NCBI GenBank assembly: GCA_025929805.1
Contig: JAICPP010000016.1
Location: 1 to 25,027 of the forward strand
Length of the DNA stretch: 25,027 nt
Direction: 5' to 3'
Origin: Gemmatimonadales bacterium
GTDB lineage: Bacteria > Gemmatimonadota > Gemmatimonadetes > Gemmatimonadales > GWC2-71-9
The position numbers were made by a program, and so were the translations under genes. The stretch's first letter is position 1; every line of letters begins with the position of its first letter. Shown piece by piece: positions 1 through 8,173 of this stretch. The notes under the pieces are model-generated. The model was not told the origin of the DNA and made no database searches. It saw only the letters and a list, made by a program, of their open reading frames with translations.

Positions 1-284
1 CTGGCCCGAAGGGGCATGCGATACCGCGCGGCCGAAATAACGAGCGGCGCCACGCTGCCGATCAGAGTCGCGAGAGTGATAGCGATCAGGGACAGTTCCC
101 GGCGCCAACGCCAAACCAGCGGTGCCACGATCAGAGTCGCGAGAGTAGCCCCCAGGATCATCCAGTAGCCGTCGTAAACTCGCAGCTCGGGAATGGAAGC
201 GGCATGCGCGGCCCAAGCGGCGCAGGCGAACGCCACCAGCGCAATGAGGGCAGCCACCAGCTGGCCGGTCCTGCGGCTGGTCAT
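1..284 (-). CDS. Small membrane protein, C-terminus cut off by window edge
   Basis: I do not recognise the family. The ATG lies one base after the pyrE TGA (TGA-A-ATG), so translation is probably coupled to pyrE. The visible 94 residues hold three hydrophobic stretches: an N-terminal one rich in Ala, Val and Leu (about residues 8-28), a second (about 42-57) and a third (about 65-80), each followed by Arg-containing turns such as WRWRRE. The second and third segments share the hexapeptide TLATLI, encoded by an identical 18-bp direct repeat, so the two helices may come from an internal duplication. The first segment could be a signal anchor. The reading frame stays open to the window edge, so the full length is unknown. 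The membrane location is well supported by hydrophobicity; no function can be assigned. Confidence 0.6.
   Translation of the reverse strand, partial: MTSRRTGQLVAALIALVAFACAAWAAHAASIPELRVYDGYWMILGATLATLIVAPLVWRWRRELSLIAITLATLIGSVAPLVISAARYRMPLRA
60..146. repeat. In-frame 18-bp direct repeat within the small membrane protein gene
   Basis: The sequence GATCAGAGTCGCGAGAGT occurs at 60-77 and again, identically, at 129-146. The 69-bp offset equals 23 codons, so both copies are read in the same frame and give TLATLI in two neighbouring predicted membrane segments. The two copies are exact at the DNA level, which suggests recent duplication or gene conversion. Confidence 0.85.
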
Positions 285-285
285 T

Positions 286-837
286 TCATTGTCTCAACCC
301 GAGCTCACTTGCCGTGGTGAGTGTTACCACCCGGTGTCCTCGGGCTTCCAGCGAGTCTCTTCCTCCCTCTTCTCGATCCACTACCGCTAGGACCCCCAAC
401 ACCCTACCTCCAGCCTCCTGTACGGTGGAGAGCGCCCGGACGGCAGACTCACCGGAAGTGATCACGTCCTCCACCACAACCACAGCATCTCCCGACTGGA
501 AATTCCCTTCTATGAGGCGTCCGGTTCCGTGGGACTTGGTTTGCTTGCGAACGCTGAACGCGTTGACCGGATGAGCACTGCCGTGGCTCGCCGCCGCGAT
601 GGCATAGGCGACCGGGTCGGCCCCCATGGTAAGTCCGCCCACCCCAACAGGCTTCCAGCCGGCCCGCGCAATTGCTTCCCAGCCCATGCGGCCGATGAGC
701 ACCATCCCCTCGGCCGACATCGTGGTGCGACGGCAATCGATGTAATAGGAAGATCGCCGCCCCGAAGCCAAAACGAACTCGCCCCGCTCCACCGAGCGCT
801 CCAGCAGTAAGCGCCGGAGCGACTCGAGTTCTGTCAC
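286..837 (-). CDS. pyrE: Orotate phosphoribosyltransferase
   Basis: Type I phosphoribosyltransferase that joins orotate to PRPP to form OMP, the fifth step of de novo pyrimidine synthesis, in the cytoplasm. The product has 183 residues, usual for PyrE. The PRPP-binding loop is seen as VVVVEDVITSGES, and the conserved early segment around GEFVLASGRRSSYYIDCR and the GGLTMGADPVAYA stretch also fit the family. The frame is open further upstream, but the start chosen is the GTG that overlaps the kinase stop (GTGA, 4 nt). That start puts the family's N-terminal helix (TELESLRRLLLERSVERGEF) at the beginning and avoids a long overlap with the kinase. Expression is probably coupled to the upstream kinase gene and the downstream small membrane protein gene. 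Function is confident; the start is fairly sure. Confidence 0.92.
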   Translation of the reverse strand: MTELESLRRLLLERSVERGEFVLASGRRSSYYIDCRRTTMSAEGMVLIGRMGWEAIARAGWKPVGVGGLTMGADPVAYAIAAASHGSAHPVNAFSVRKQTKSHGTGRLIEGNFQSGDAVVVVEDVITSGESAVRALSTVQEAGGRVLGVLAVVDREEGGRDSLEARGHRVVTLTTASELGLRQ

Positions 838-1733
838 TCTCCGCCCTTGCGGAACAATCCGGTGAGAAAACCGCCCCGTTTGGGAGCCTCGTCTCGGGCC
901 GCCGCACAGAAGGCTCGAGCGAACTCCTCCACCGTGCGATACCGCTTCGAAAGGTCTCGCTCCAAGCCGCGCATCACCGTTGCCTCGACCGCGTGGGGGA
1001 ACCGCACTCCGCGACGGGCTTCGTTCAATGGTATGGGAGCCTGGGTCAGCAGTTGCTGGAACAGCTCTCGTGGATTCTTTCCGGTAAAGGGAAGGCAACC
1101 GGTGAGCAGGTAATAGGTGATGGTGGCCAGGCTATATACATCTGCTTGCTCTTTGACCAGCTCCCCGCTCAGGGTCTCCGGGGCCACGTATTGGAGAGTG
1201 CCGACGAAGAATCCGGCCCGGGTGAGCCGCTCCTCCGGATTCAGCTCCGCGTCCCGGGCAATGCCAAAGTCCAGCAGCTTGGCGGTCTGCTGGGCGGGGT
1301 CGTACATGATGTTGGCGGGTTTGAGATCGCGGTGGATGATTCCGGCCCGATGGGCTGCCGTGAGGGCCGCCCCGATCTGTTCCACGATCTTTGCCACCAG
1401 AACCGGTGCGAGATGGCCCGACCGGTTGACGAACTCCGCTAGCGGTTCCCCCTCGGCCCACTCGAGGGCCAGGTAGTGAAGCCCCTCGAACTGGCCGTAA
1501 TCATAGGTCCGCACGATGTTGGGATGACTGACCCGTGCTCCGTACTCTGCCTCCCGCAGGAAACGCTTGACCGCCACCGGGTCTTGCGCCAGGCGGGAGC
1601 GAAGAATTTTCACTGCGGCTACACCCCGTTCGGGGTGCTCCGCTCGATAGACCGTAGCAGTTCCACCTTCGCCGACGTACTTGGTAAGGTGGTAGCCAGC
1701 GATGGTCCGGCCGGTCAGCACGTCGCCATTCAT
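834..1733 (-). CDS. Hanks-type Ser/Thr protein kinase, cytosolic
   Basis: A 299-residue eukaryotic-like protein kinase of the PknB/Stk class that transfers ATP phosphate to Ser/Thr of unknown substrates. All catalytic elements are present: glycine loop GEGGTATVY (residues 21-29), ATP lysine in AAVKI (K42), the probable helix-C glutamate in FLREAE (E61), HRDLKPAN (catalytic D136), DFG (D155) and APE (184-186). The catalytic domain fills residues 14-275. The protein ends in a short basic tail (about 280-299) without a transmembrane helix, PASTA repeats or other sensor, so it looks like a soluble kinase rather than a receptor. It overlaps pyrE by 4 nt, an uncommon pairing. It is transcribed divergently from the GWxTD gene across a 135-bp gap. 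Kinase identity is very secure; targets cannot be read from the sequence. Confidence 0.95.
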   Translation of the reverse strand: MNGDVLTGRTIAGYHLTKYVGEGGTATVYRAEHPERGVAAVKILRSRLAQDPVAVKRFLREAEYGARVSHPNIVRTYDYGQFEGLHYLALEWAEGEPLAEFVNRSGHLAPVLVAKIVEQIGAALTAAHRAGIIHRDLKPANIMYDPAQQTAKLLDFGIARDAELNPEERLTRAGFFVGTLQYVAPETLSGELVKEQADVYSLATITYYLLTGCLPFTGKNPRELFQQLLTQAPIPLNEARRGVRFPHAVEATVMRGLERDLSKRYRTVEEFARAFCAAARDEAPKRGGFLTGLFRKGGE

Positions 1734-1752
1734 GAGTTGGCCAAGCTACTTA

Positions 1753-1781
1753 ATCACACAAGAGGCAGCAAGTTGGCTCAA
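1753..1781 (-). promoter_or_regulatory. Candidate sigma70-type promoter for kinase-pyrE
   Basis: Reading the minus strand, TTGAGC (1781-1776) and TGTGAT (1758-1753) are separated by 17 nt and end about 20 nt before the kinase ATG. Each hexamer has two mismatches to consensus, so this is a weak prediction supported mainly by correct spacing and position. Confidence 0.3.
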
Positions 1782-1788
1782 CGCCTGC

Positions 1789-1818
1789 TTGACGCCTCTC
1801 CGCCGACGTCACTAACCT
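1789..1818 (+). promoter_or_regulatory. Candidate sigma70-type promoter for the GWxTD gene
   Basis: TTGACG (1789-1794) and TAACCT (1813-1818) are separated by 18 nt. A start about 7 nt downstream would fall at the base of the hairpin at 1825-1842. This is one of few hexamer pairs in the divergent gap between the kinase and GWxTD genes; it is unverified. Confidence 0.35.
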
Positions 1819-1824
1819 TCCGCC

Positions 1825-1842
1825 GACCCGCTGTGGCGGGTC
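1825..1842 (+). promoter_or_regulatory. Perfect 7-bp hairpin in the leader of the GWxTD gene
   Basis: GACCCGC and GCGGGTC pair around a TGTG loop, followed by the T-rich stretch TCATTTGTTTC, 27 nt before the ATG. It could be a 5'-terminal stabilising hairpin if the predicted promoter is right. Read alone it looks like a short terminator, but no promoter that would need one is evident upstream on this strand. Confidence 0.5.
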
Positions 1843-1868
1843 TCATTTGTTTCCTCGGAGGGAAATCC

Positions 1869-3206
1869 ATGCGTCGGCTGGGTACGGTGGTGCTGCTCTG
1901 CGCCGCAACACTGCATTGCGGCAGCTGGAGGCGAGTCGGCACTCAGGACGCGCCCACGCCGGCCGATCAGCTCACCCAGGTGGTCAACGGTCCCAGCTAT
2001 TACCAGCGATTGGGACGCCTAGCCGCCGGAGACCCGCTGCCCTTTGTGGGCACCGTCGCATTTGCGGCGGGTCCCGGTGACTCGGTCATTACCATCCTCG
2101 GGCTCTCCCTCGAGAACCGGGCACTGGCCTTCCAACGGGATAAGAATCTCTTCGTTGCTCGCTACCGTGTGGCCATTTCGTTCCAACGGGAAGGAGCTCG
2201 CAGCATCGAGTTGAGCCGGGACGAGATCGTGCGGGTGCCGACATTCCAGGAAACGCTCCGAGCCGACGAAAGCGTGTTGTTTCAGCAGATCCTTCGCTTG
2301 ACCCCGGGCTCCTACAACGTCACCGTGACGGTTCGCGATGCGAGCTCCACCTCCGAGAGCCGGGCCCAGGGACGCTATACGGCGCCCAGCTTTCACCCGG
2401 GCACCACCTCGGCTCCAATTCTCGCTTACCAGGCGACCGGTCGGGGTAATCGGTCCGATCCTTTATCAGTGGTTCTCAATCCGCGCGGCGCGGTCGGGTA
2501 TGGGGCCGATACGCTGCTGGCGTACATCGAGGGCTATGACCTCTCCGGGCCGATCACGGTTCCGTTTGAGGTGCTCGACGAGCAGCAGGAGGTCATCTAC
2601 AGCGATTCGCTGCGGTTCCGGGGAGGCAGGCCAGTAGAAAGTCAGGTCGTACGCCTGGCTCCGGACAGCATCTCCCTGGGAGAGCTGAAACTGGTGCTCG
2701 GCAGCGGGCCCGGCCAACGGACGACTTCGGCCCTGGTGTCGTTCTCTCAGGCCTGGGTGATCACCAACTTCGACGAGATGCTCGACCTCCTCCGCTACTT
2801 CGGGCAGGACGCGCGGGTGAACGCCATGCGAAAGGCCCGCCCTTCGGACCGTTCGCGGATGTGGCGCCAGTTCTATGCCGACACCGATCCCAACCGGGTT
2901 ACGCCCGAGAACGAGGCACTGAACCTGTACTTCGGCCGGATCGGCTCGGCCAACTCTCGCTTCACGGACGAAGGCGTTCCGGGGTGGCGTACCGATCGGG
3001 GTGAGGTCTTTATCACCCTCGGTCCACCGGACGAAAGCATCGAGACCACGCCGGGTACGGCCGGAAGAGTGGTACGCTGGAGCTATCTCAATTATCGCCT
3101 CTCATTGTTCTTTCAGGACGAAACCGGCTTTGGCCGCCTCCGACTCACGCCAGGCTCCCGGGCGGAATACGAGCGAACGCTCAATCGTGTAAGGAGGCAG
3201 AGCTAG
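1869..3206 (+). CDS. GWxTD-domain exported protein, probable lipoprotein
   Basis: A 445-residue protein whose C-terminal part carries the GWxTD signature (GWRTD at residues 372-376, followed by RGEVFITLGPPDE). This domain is known from Gemmatimonadota, Acidobacteria and Bacteroidota, but its biochemical role is unknown. The N-terminus (MRRLGTVVLLCAATLHCGS) is a positively charged, hydrophobic export signal ending in Cys17. The residues before it (T-L-H-C) deviate from a classical lipobox because His replaces Gly, Ala or Ser at -1. The middle section (about 60-330) is beta-rich and looks extracytoplasmic. The start was chosen at the ATG preceded by GGAGGG at ideal distance; the frame is open much further upstream, but that would run over the kinase gene. 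polA follows after 38 nt. Confidence 0.85.
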   Translation: MRRLGTVVLLCAATLHCGSWRRVGTQDAPTPADQLTQVVNGPSYYQRLGRLAAGDPLPFVGTVAFAAGPGDSVITILGLSLENRALAFQRDKNLFVARYRVAISFQREGARSIELSRDEIVRVPTFQETLRADESVLFQQILRLTPGSYNVTVTVRDASSTSESRAQGRYTAPSFHPGTTSAPILAYQATGRGNRSDPLSVVLNPRGAVGYGADTLLAYIEGYDLSGPITVPFEVLDEQQEVIYSDSLRFRGGRPVESQVVRLAPDSISLGELKLVLGSGPGQRTTSALVSFSQAWVITNFDEMLDLLRYFGQDARVNAMRKARPSDRSRMWRQFYADTDPNRVTPENEALNLYFGRIGSANSRFTDEGVPGWRTDRGEVFITLGPPDESIETTPGTAGRVVRWSYLNYRLSLFFQDETGFGRLRLTPGSRAEYERTLNRVRRQS

Positions 3207-3244
3207 CCCGCCCGCCGGTCCGCCAGTCCGCTTTATCTTTGAGC

Positions 3245-6097
3245 ATGCCCCCCAACCACAATCCACCTCAGCTCTTCCTCATCGACGGCTACGCGCTGAT
3301 TTATCGCGCCTTTTACGCGATGATCTCCCGGCCGCTCCGCACGGCCAAGGGTGAGAACACCTCGGCAGCGTGGGGAGTGGTCAACTTCCTCCTTCGACTC
3401 CGCGAAAAGTACCGGCCGGACTATGTGGCCTGGATCAATGACGCGGGCACCTCCTTCCGGGAGGAGCGCTATTCCGAATACAAGTCCACCCGGGAGAAGC
3501 TGGACCTGGAGCTACAGGATGACTTCAATCGCTCGGTCGAGCGGATCTGTGACCTGCTCGATGCGTTCGGGATCCCGCTAATTGCTATCCGAGGGTACGA
3601 GGCGGACGATGTGATCGGCACGCTGGCCCACGCGGCAGCGGCGCGCGGGCTCCAGGCCGTCATCGTCTCCGGTGACAAGGACTTTTATCAGCTGGTAGGG
3701 CCGGGCATTGCGCTTCTGAATCCGGGGCGGGGAGGCCCGGCTGCGGTGGACGAAGTATGGGTAGATGAGTCGAATGCCTCCGATCGACTGGGCGTGCCGC
3801 CCCGCCAGGTGGTGGATTTCCTCGCGCTGGTAGGGGATTCGTCCGACAACATTCCCGGCGTAAAGGGGATCGGTGAAAAGGGAGCCCAGAAGCTTCTGGC
3901 CGAGTTTGGTGACCTGGACACGATGCTGGCCCGGGCCGGCGAGGTCACGGCAAAGCGTCCGCGGGAAGCCCTGCTGAGCCAGGCGGAGAACGCCCGACTC
4001 TCGCGGGAGCTGGTGACCATCAAGCGGGATGTGCCGGTCGAGCTCGACGTAAACGATCTGGTGCTCCGGGAACCGGATCGCGAAGCCGTCATCCGGCTGT
4101 TGACCGAGCTGGAATTCTATTCTCTGGTTCGACGTCTCAGTGAGTCACCCATTCCGCCCGATATTACCGAAACGCCACCGGCGGAGGTGGCTGAGGGCAA
4201 CGGCGAGCTGGACTTCTCAGCCGACTCGTGGCTGAGCCTCTCCGATCTGTCCGGTCCTTCGGCTCCCTCGGTAACGGTCCTAGATGACCCAGAGGCACTG
4301 CCGGCACTGGTAGAGCGGCTGCGGGCCGCCCCACTGGTGGGGATAGATGTCGAGGGAACCAGTCTCGAGGCCCGAGCTGCTGAGCTGGTGGGTCTCTCCC
4401 TGGCCGCCAGCCCGGAGGAGGTGTGGTATCTGCCGTTTGGTCATACCTCGGCCACCGGTGAGCTTGCCGCTCCAGTGCCGGTCAGAAACCTGCCGCCACT
4501 CAGCGACTCCGCCTCCGCACCGCTGTATGCCCTGTTGACCGATCCAGAGGTGCCCAAAGCCGGCCATGACATCAAGTACGATTGGCAGGTGCTGCGCGGT
4601 GCGGGCGTGGAGCTGGCGGGAGTTACCTATGACTCCATGCTGGCGAGCTTTGTGCTCGACCCGGGCCGTCGATCCCATGCCATCGATACGCTGTGTCTGG
4701 AGCATCTGGGACGCACCCTACAGACCTATCGAGACCTCGCCGGAGCAGGCAAGTCTGAGATTCCATTTGCCCAGGTCGCAGTGCCACTGGCCGCCAACTA
4801 CTGTGGCACGGATAGCGCGACTGTATTAGCCCTCCACCACTACTTCGCACCGATGCTGCAGGAAATGTCTCTGGAGCCGTTGCTCCGGGATCTGGAGCTG
4901 CCACTGCTCGAGGTCCTGGTCGACATGGAATGGGACGGCATCACCATAGACCGGGCCCTGTTCCGAAAGCTCAGTGACGAGCTGAGCGGCGATCTACACC
5001 GCCTCGAGCAGGAGATCACCCGGGTCGCAGGCATGGAGGTGAATCTCAACTCGCCCCGCCAGCTCGCCAGCGTGCTCTTCGAGCGGCTTCAGCTGCCAGT
5101 ACTGAAAAAGACCAAGACCGGACCGTCCACCGATGCCGACGTTCTGGAGCAGCTGGCCGCCATGGGACACGAACTGCCCCGGCTCGTGCTTGAGTACCGC
5201 GAGCTGCAGAAGCTCAAGAACACCTACGTGGATACACTACCCGAGCGGATCAACCGGAAAACCGGCCGGATCCATACCAGTTTCAACCAGGCCGGGGCCG
5301 CCACTGGACGGCTCAGCTCCGCGGAGCCGAACCTCCAGAACATCCCTATCCGAACGGCCCGAGGTGAGGCCATCCGTGCCGGCTTCATCCCTCGCCAGGG
5401 CTGGGTCTTTCTCGTGGCCGACTATTCCCAGATCGAGCTGCGGATCATGGCTCATCTGTCGGGAGACCCCGCATTCATTGAAGCGTTCCGGCAGGGCGGC
5501 GACATCCATCAGCAGACCGCGGCCCTCATCTTCAATGTGCCGCCCGAGCAAGTGACTCCCGAGATGCGCGCGCGGGCCAAGACCATCAACTTCGCCACGA
5601 TCTACGGCCAGGGCGCCTTTGCATTAAGCCGGCAGCTGGGGATATCGCACGAGGACGCTAGAGGGTTTATCGCTCGTTACTTCGAGCGATTCTCGGGGGT
5701 TCGCGCCTTCCTCGATCGCCAGATCGAGCTGGCTCGGCAGCAAGGCTATGTCGAGACCCTGTTCAAGCGCCGCCGGTACATCCCCGAGCTCAAGGAGCGC
5801 AACTTCAGCCTCAGGGCCTATGGTGAGCGCAACGCGCAGAACTCACCACTGCAAGGTTCCGCAGCGGACCTCATCAAGCTGGCTATGGTGAAGATCCACC
5901 GAGCCATCCGGGGCCGGGGGCTGGCCGGTCGCATGCTGCTTCAGGTGCACGACGAGCTGGTATTCGAGGTCCCCCCGGAGGAGGTCGACGCCGTGAGTGA
6001 ACTGGTCCGGGAACACATGGAAAACGTGGTAGCGCTCCAGGTTCCGCTGGTGGTGGACATAGGGGTCGGCCCCAATTGGCTGGAAGCGAAGCGATGA
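3245..6097 (+). CDS. polA: DNA polymerase I with intact proofreading domain
   Basis: Family A polymerase for Okazaki-fragment processing and repair; 950 residues against 928 in E. coli. Three domains are seen in order. The 5'-3' flap nuclease (about 5-290) has LIDGYALIYRAF, GYEADDVIGTLA and the helix-hairpin-helix region with GVKGIGEKGAQKLL. The 3'-5' exonuclease (about 345-535) keeps D368 and E370 (DVEGTSLE), the KYDWQVL and YDSMLASF motifs and YCGTD, so proofreading is probably active. The polymerase domain has motif A DYSQIELRIMAHLSGD (D726), motif B with INFATIYG, and motif C VHDELVFE (D903). The start is uncertain: an in-frame TTG lies 6 nt upstream at 3239 and neither has a Shine-Dalgarno. 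A TATCTT box lies 5 nt before the ATG. Confidence 0.96.
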   Translation: MPPNHNPPQLFLIDGYALIYRAFYAMISRPLRTAKGENTSAAWGVVNFLLRLREKYRPDYVAWINDAGTSFREERYSEYKSTREKLDLELQDDFNRSVERICDLLDAFGIPLIAIRGYEADDVIGTLAHAAAARGLQAVIVSGDKDFYQLVGPGIALLNPGRGGPAAVDEVWVDESNASDRLGVPPRQVVDFLALVGDSSDNIPGVKGIGEKGAQKLLAEFGDLDTMLARAGEVTAKRPREALLSQAENARLSRELVTIKRDVPVELDVNDLVLREPDREAVIRLLTELEFYSLVRRLSESPIPPDITETPPAEVAEGNGELDFSADSWLSLSDLSGPSAPSVTVLDDPEALPALVERLRAAPLVGIDVEGTSLEARAAELVGLSLAASPEEVWYLPFGHTSATGELAAPVPVRNLPPLSDSASAPLYALLTDPEVPKAGHDIKYDWQVLRGAGVELAGVTYDSMLASFVLDPGRRSHAIDTLCLEHLGRTLQTYRDLAGAGKSEIPFAQVAVPLAANYCGTDSATVLALHHYFAPMLQEMSLEPLLRDLELPLLEVLVDMEWDGITIDRALFRKLSDELSGDLHRLEQEITRVAGMEVNLNSPRQLASVLFERLQLPVLKKTKTGPSTDADVLEQLAAMGHELPRLVLEYRELQKLKNTYVDTLPERINRKTGRIHTSFNQAGAATGRLSSAEPNLQNIPIRTARGEAIRAGFIPRQGWVFLVADYSQIELRIMAHLSGDPAFIEAFRQGGDIHQQTAALIFNVPPEQVTPEMRARAKTINFATIYGQGAFALSRQLGISHEDARGFIARYFERFSGVRAFLDRQIELARQQGYVETLFKRRRYIPELKERNFSLRAYGERNAQNSPLQGSAADLIKLAMVKIHRAIRGRGLAGRMLLQVHDELVFEVPPEEVDAVSELVREHMENVVALQVPLVVDIGVGPNWLEAKR

Positions 6098-6172
6098 GCC
6101 GACGCGCTCAAAACTTGCATTGAAGCGCTCCCGGTCCGGCCCTCGTCCGGATCGCTCATACTCCGGAGACCT

Positions 6173-6991
6173 ATGAAACGTGCAGTGCTGCCTCTAGTCA
6201 CCCTAGGGCTTCTTGTCATGGTCGCGGCGGACCGACTCTCGCTCGCGTCGGGGTCTATGACCTCCGACCCGGTGATACAAGGCCCCAGTGACACCCGTTC
6301 CGGCACCGTAGCCCTCGATAGTTTGGGTAGCGACGGAGGCCGGAGCGGTGCGACCAGTGCTGCTCCCATCGCCGACGTGCCCAAGACGCCAACCCTCGAT
6401 CGGCTGGCTCGCCTAGCCGTTCGGCAGCAGCTGAGTCGGATGGCCGGGCTCACCTACCTCGATTCTCTCATCGTTAGCACCGACTCGGTGGTCCGCCGTT
6501 GGCCCGATCGGAACGGCACCCCGCTGCGAGTGTCGATCATCGAAGGTGGCCCCTCCGGCTATCAACCTCGCATGATGGGCCATGTGCGCGAAGCGCTGGG
6601 ACTTTGGGAGGGGGCGGGGCTCGGCGTGAGGTTCGCGACAGTCGCCGACACGCTGGCGGCCGAGATCCTGGTCCGGTGGATCGATCATTTCGATTTCGAT
6701 CGCGCCGGGCAGACCGATCTCACCTGGGATCAGGCGGGCAGGGTACGTAAGGCGTCGATCCTCCTGGCGCTGCGAACCAACACCGGAGTGGTCCTGCCCG
6801 ATGGGGCCCTGCTCACGGTCGCAGTACACGAGGTCGGGCATGCCTTGGGTCTGCCACACTCCTCCGACTCGAGCGACGTCATGTTTCCGGCCACCCGGAT
6901 CGGAGCGCTGTCCGATCGCGACCGGCGTACAGCCCAGTTGTTGTACCAGCTTCCTACCGGTCCGGTTCGAGATCTGGCCAGGGCGCCATGA
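6173..6991 (+). CDS. Exported matrixin-like zinc metalloprotease (M10 type)
   Basis: A 272-residue predicted secreted or membrane-anchored metallopeptidase. It starts with a hydrophobic segment (residues 4-20), then a Ser/Gly/Thr-rich linker up to about residue 70, then the catalytic domain. The extended zinc motif HEVGHALGLPH (His219, Glu220, His223, His229) and a downstream Met-turn (DVMFP, Met237) define the metzincin fold as in matrixins. The segment before the zinc site (about 118-215) fits the N-terminal sheet of that fold. I see no cysteine-switch prodomain. The ATG is preceded by GGAG. Its stop overlaps the next start (ATGA), so protease and serine hydrolase are co-translated and both carry export signals, suggesting a shared job outside the cytoplasm. 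The substrate is unknown. Confidence 0.85.
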   Translation: MKRAVLPLVTLGLLVMVAADRLSLASGSMTSDPVIQGPSDTRSGTVALDSLGSDGGRSGATSAAPIADVPKTPTLDRLARLAVRQQLSRMAGLTYLDSLIVSTDSVVRRWPDRNGTPLRVSIIEGGPSGYQPRMMGHVREALGLWEGAGLGVRFATVADTLAAEILVRWIDHFDFDRAGQTDLTWDQAGRVRKASILLALRTNTGVVLPDGALLTVAVHEVGHALGLPHSSDSSDVMFPATRIGALSDRDRRTAQLLYQLPTGPVRDLARAP

Positions 6992-8148
6992 GAATGAGAA
7001 CTCTGCTGCCGGCTTTGCTCGTTACTCTCTGGCATCCGGCGTACGCCCAGACGTTCGATCAGATCGATGCTGCGGTGAACCAAGGAATCCGGCGTGGCAT
7101 TTACCCCGGGGCAGTCGTGGTCATCGGGCGCAGCGATTCGGTGCTGTATGCCCGAGGGTACGGCCATTTCACCTGGAATCGGACATCTCCGGTCCCCACG
7201 CCCGATTCCACGTACTGGGACATTGCCTCGATAACCAAAGTGATGGGCACTGCCAGTGCGGTCATGCGCCTCGTGGATGCCGGACGCGTCGATCTTCATG
7301 CTCCAGTGCGTCGCTACCTGCCTCGGTTTTCCGGCGGGCCTAAGGATCAAGTAACGGTGCGCATGCTGCTGGACCATACCAGCGGTTTGCGGAGCTACGC
7401 GCCTTTCTTCAAGCACTCGCGCTCGCGTGCCGGAGCCATCGAGCTGCTGTACGCGGAGCGCTTGACCCGGCGACCCGGCGACCTGCCCGTCTATAGCGAC
7501 CTCAACGCGATCTTACTCGGCCTGGTGATCGAAAGCGTCTCCGGAATGCCCCTCGACCGCTTCGTATCACGCGAGGTCTTCGAGCAGCTTGAGCTGGCGC
7601 ATACCACCTATCATCCCACCCCGGCGATCCGCAGGCGGACGGTGCCCACCGCGCTGTGGCGCGGTCATCCGGTGCAGGGTCAGGTAAACGATCCCAACGC
7701 CCTCCTCCTGGGCGGTGCCGCAGGCCACGCGGGCATCTTCTCCACCGGAATGGACCTGGCCCGCTATGCCCAGGTCTGGCTCCGATCCGGCACGGGGCCC
7801 AGCGGACAGTGGGTGAGCGCCCCGACCGTACAACTGTTCCTCACTCGGGGAACGAACAGCGGCCCCCGACTGCTCGGCTGGGATACGCCCGAGCTCAACC
7901 TGGACGAGCCGAGCCTCTTCGGAACCCTCATCAGTGATGCGGCGTATGGCCACACCGGCTTCACCGGCACCCAGGTCTGGATCGATCCAACTCGGAATTT
8001 GTTTCTGATCTTCCTGACCAATCGGACCTTCGATCCTAAGGTAAGGAATTCCCTGCATGGACTGCGGGATGTGAGGGTGGCACTGTCCGATGCTGCCATC
8101 CGCCTGGTGCCCCACACCTGCCAACAGGAGCTGGTCGCCCAATGCTGA
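6988..8148 (+). CDS. Secreted serine hydrolase, class C beta-lactamase/PBP-like
   Basis: A 386-residue member of the serine beta-lactamase-related superfamily (Pfam Beta-lactamase; includes class C enzymes, EstB-like esterases and D-amino-acid peptidases). A cleavable signal is visible (MRMRTLLPALLVTLWHPAYAQ, probable cut after AYA). The catalytic motifs are SITK (Ser81, Lys84), YSD plus N (Tyr169 to Asn173) and HTG (His322). Typical family stretches include RMLLDHTSGL and GGAAGHAGIFST. It overlaps the protease stop by 4 nt (ATGA). It should act in the periplasm or outside, on peptidoglycan peptides, small esters or D-peptides; sequence alone does not decide. Antibiotic resistance is possible but should not be assumed, since this superfamily is dominated by other hydrolases. 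The C-terminal CQQELVAQC holds two cysteines that could form a disulfide. Confidence 0.88.
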   Translation: MRMRTLLPALLVTLWHPAYAQTFDQIDAAVNQGIRRGIYPGAVVVIGRSDSVLYARGYGHFTWNRTSPVPTPDSTYWDIASITKVMGTASAVMRLVDAGRVDLHAPVRRYLPRFSGGPKDQVTVRMLLDHTSGLRSYAPFFKHSRSRAGAIELLYAERLTRRPGDLPVYSDLNAILLGLVIESVSGMPLDRFVSREVFEQLELAHTTYHPTPAIRRRTVPTALWRGHPVQGQVNDPNALLLGGAAGHAGIFSTGMDLARYAQVWLRSGTGPSGQWVSAPTVQLFLTRGTNSGPRLLGWDTPELNLDEPSLFGTLISDAAYGHTGFTGTQVWIDPTRNLFLIFLTNRTFDPKVRNSLHGLRDVRVALSDAAIRLVPHTCQQELVAQC

Positions 8149-8173
8149 GTGCTCGGGTGTATCTTTGACATCT

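Noticed and set aside
838..1098. Open frame extending PyrE upstream
   Set aside because: It lies wholly inside the kinase gene in another frame and would exceed normal PyrE length. The GTG at 837 fits the family start and coupling.
1476..1868. Open frame extending the GWxTD protein by 131 residues upstream
   Set aside because: It runs antisense through the 5' part of the kinase gene and has no ribosome site. The downstream ATG has a strong GGAGGG and begins a good export signal.
6104..6128. Hairpin after polA (GCGCTCAA / TTGAAGCGC)
   Set aside because: The stem has a bulge and no T-run follows, so I do not call it a terminator.
6988..8148. Calling the serine hydrolase an antibiotic-resistance beta-lactamase
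   Set aside because: The motifs SxxK, YxD/N and HTG are shared with esterases and peptidases; nothing here indicates beta-lactam specificity.
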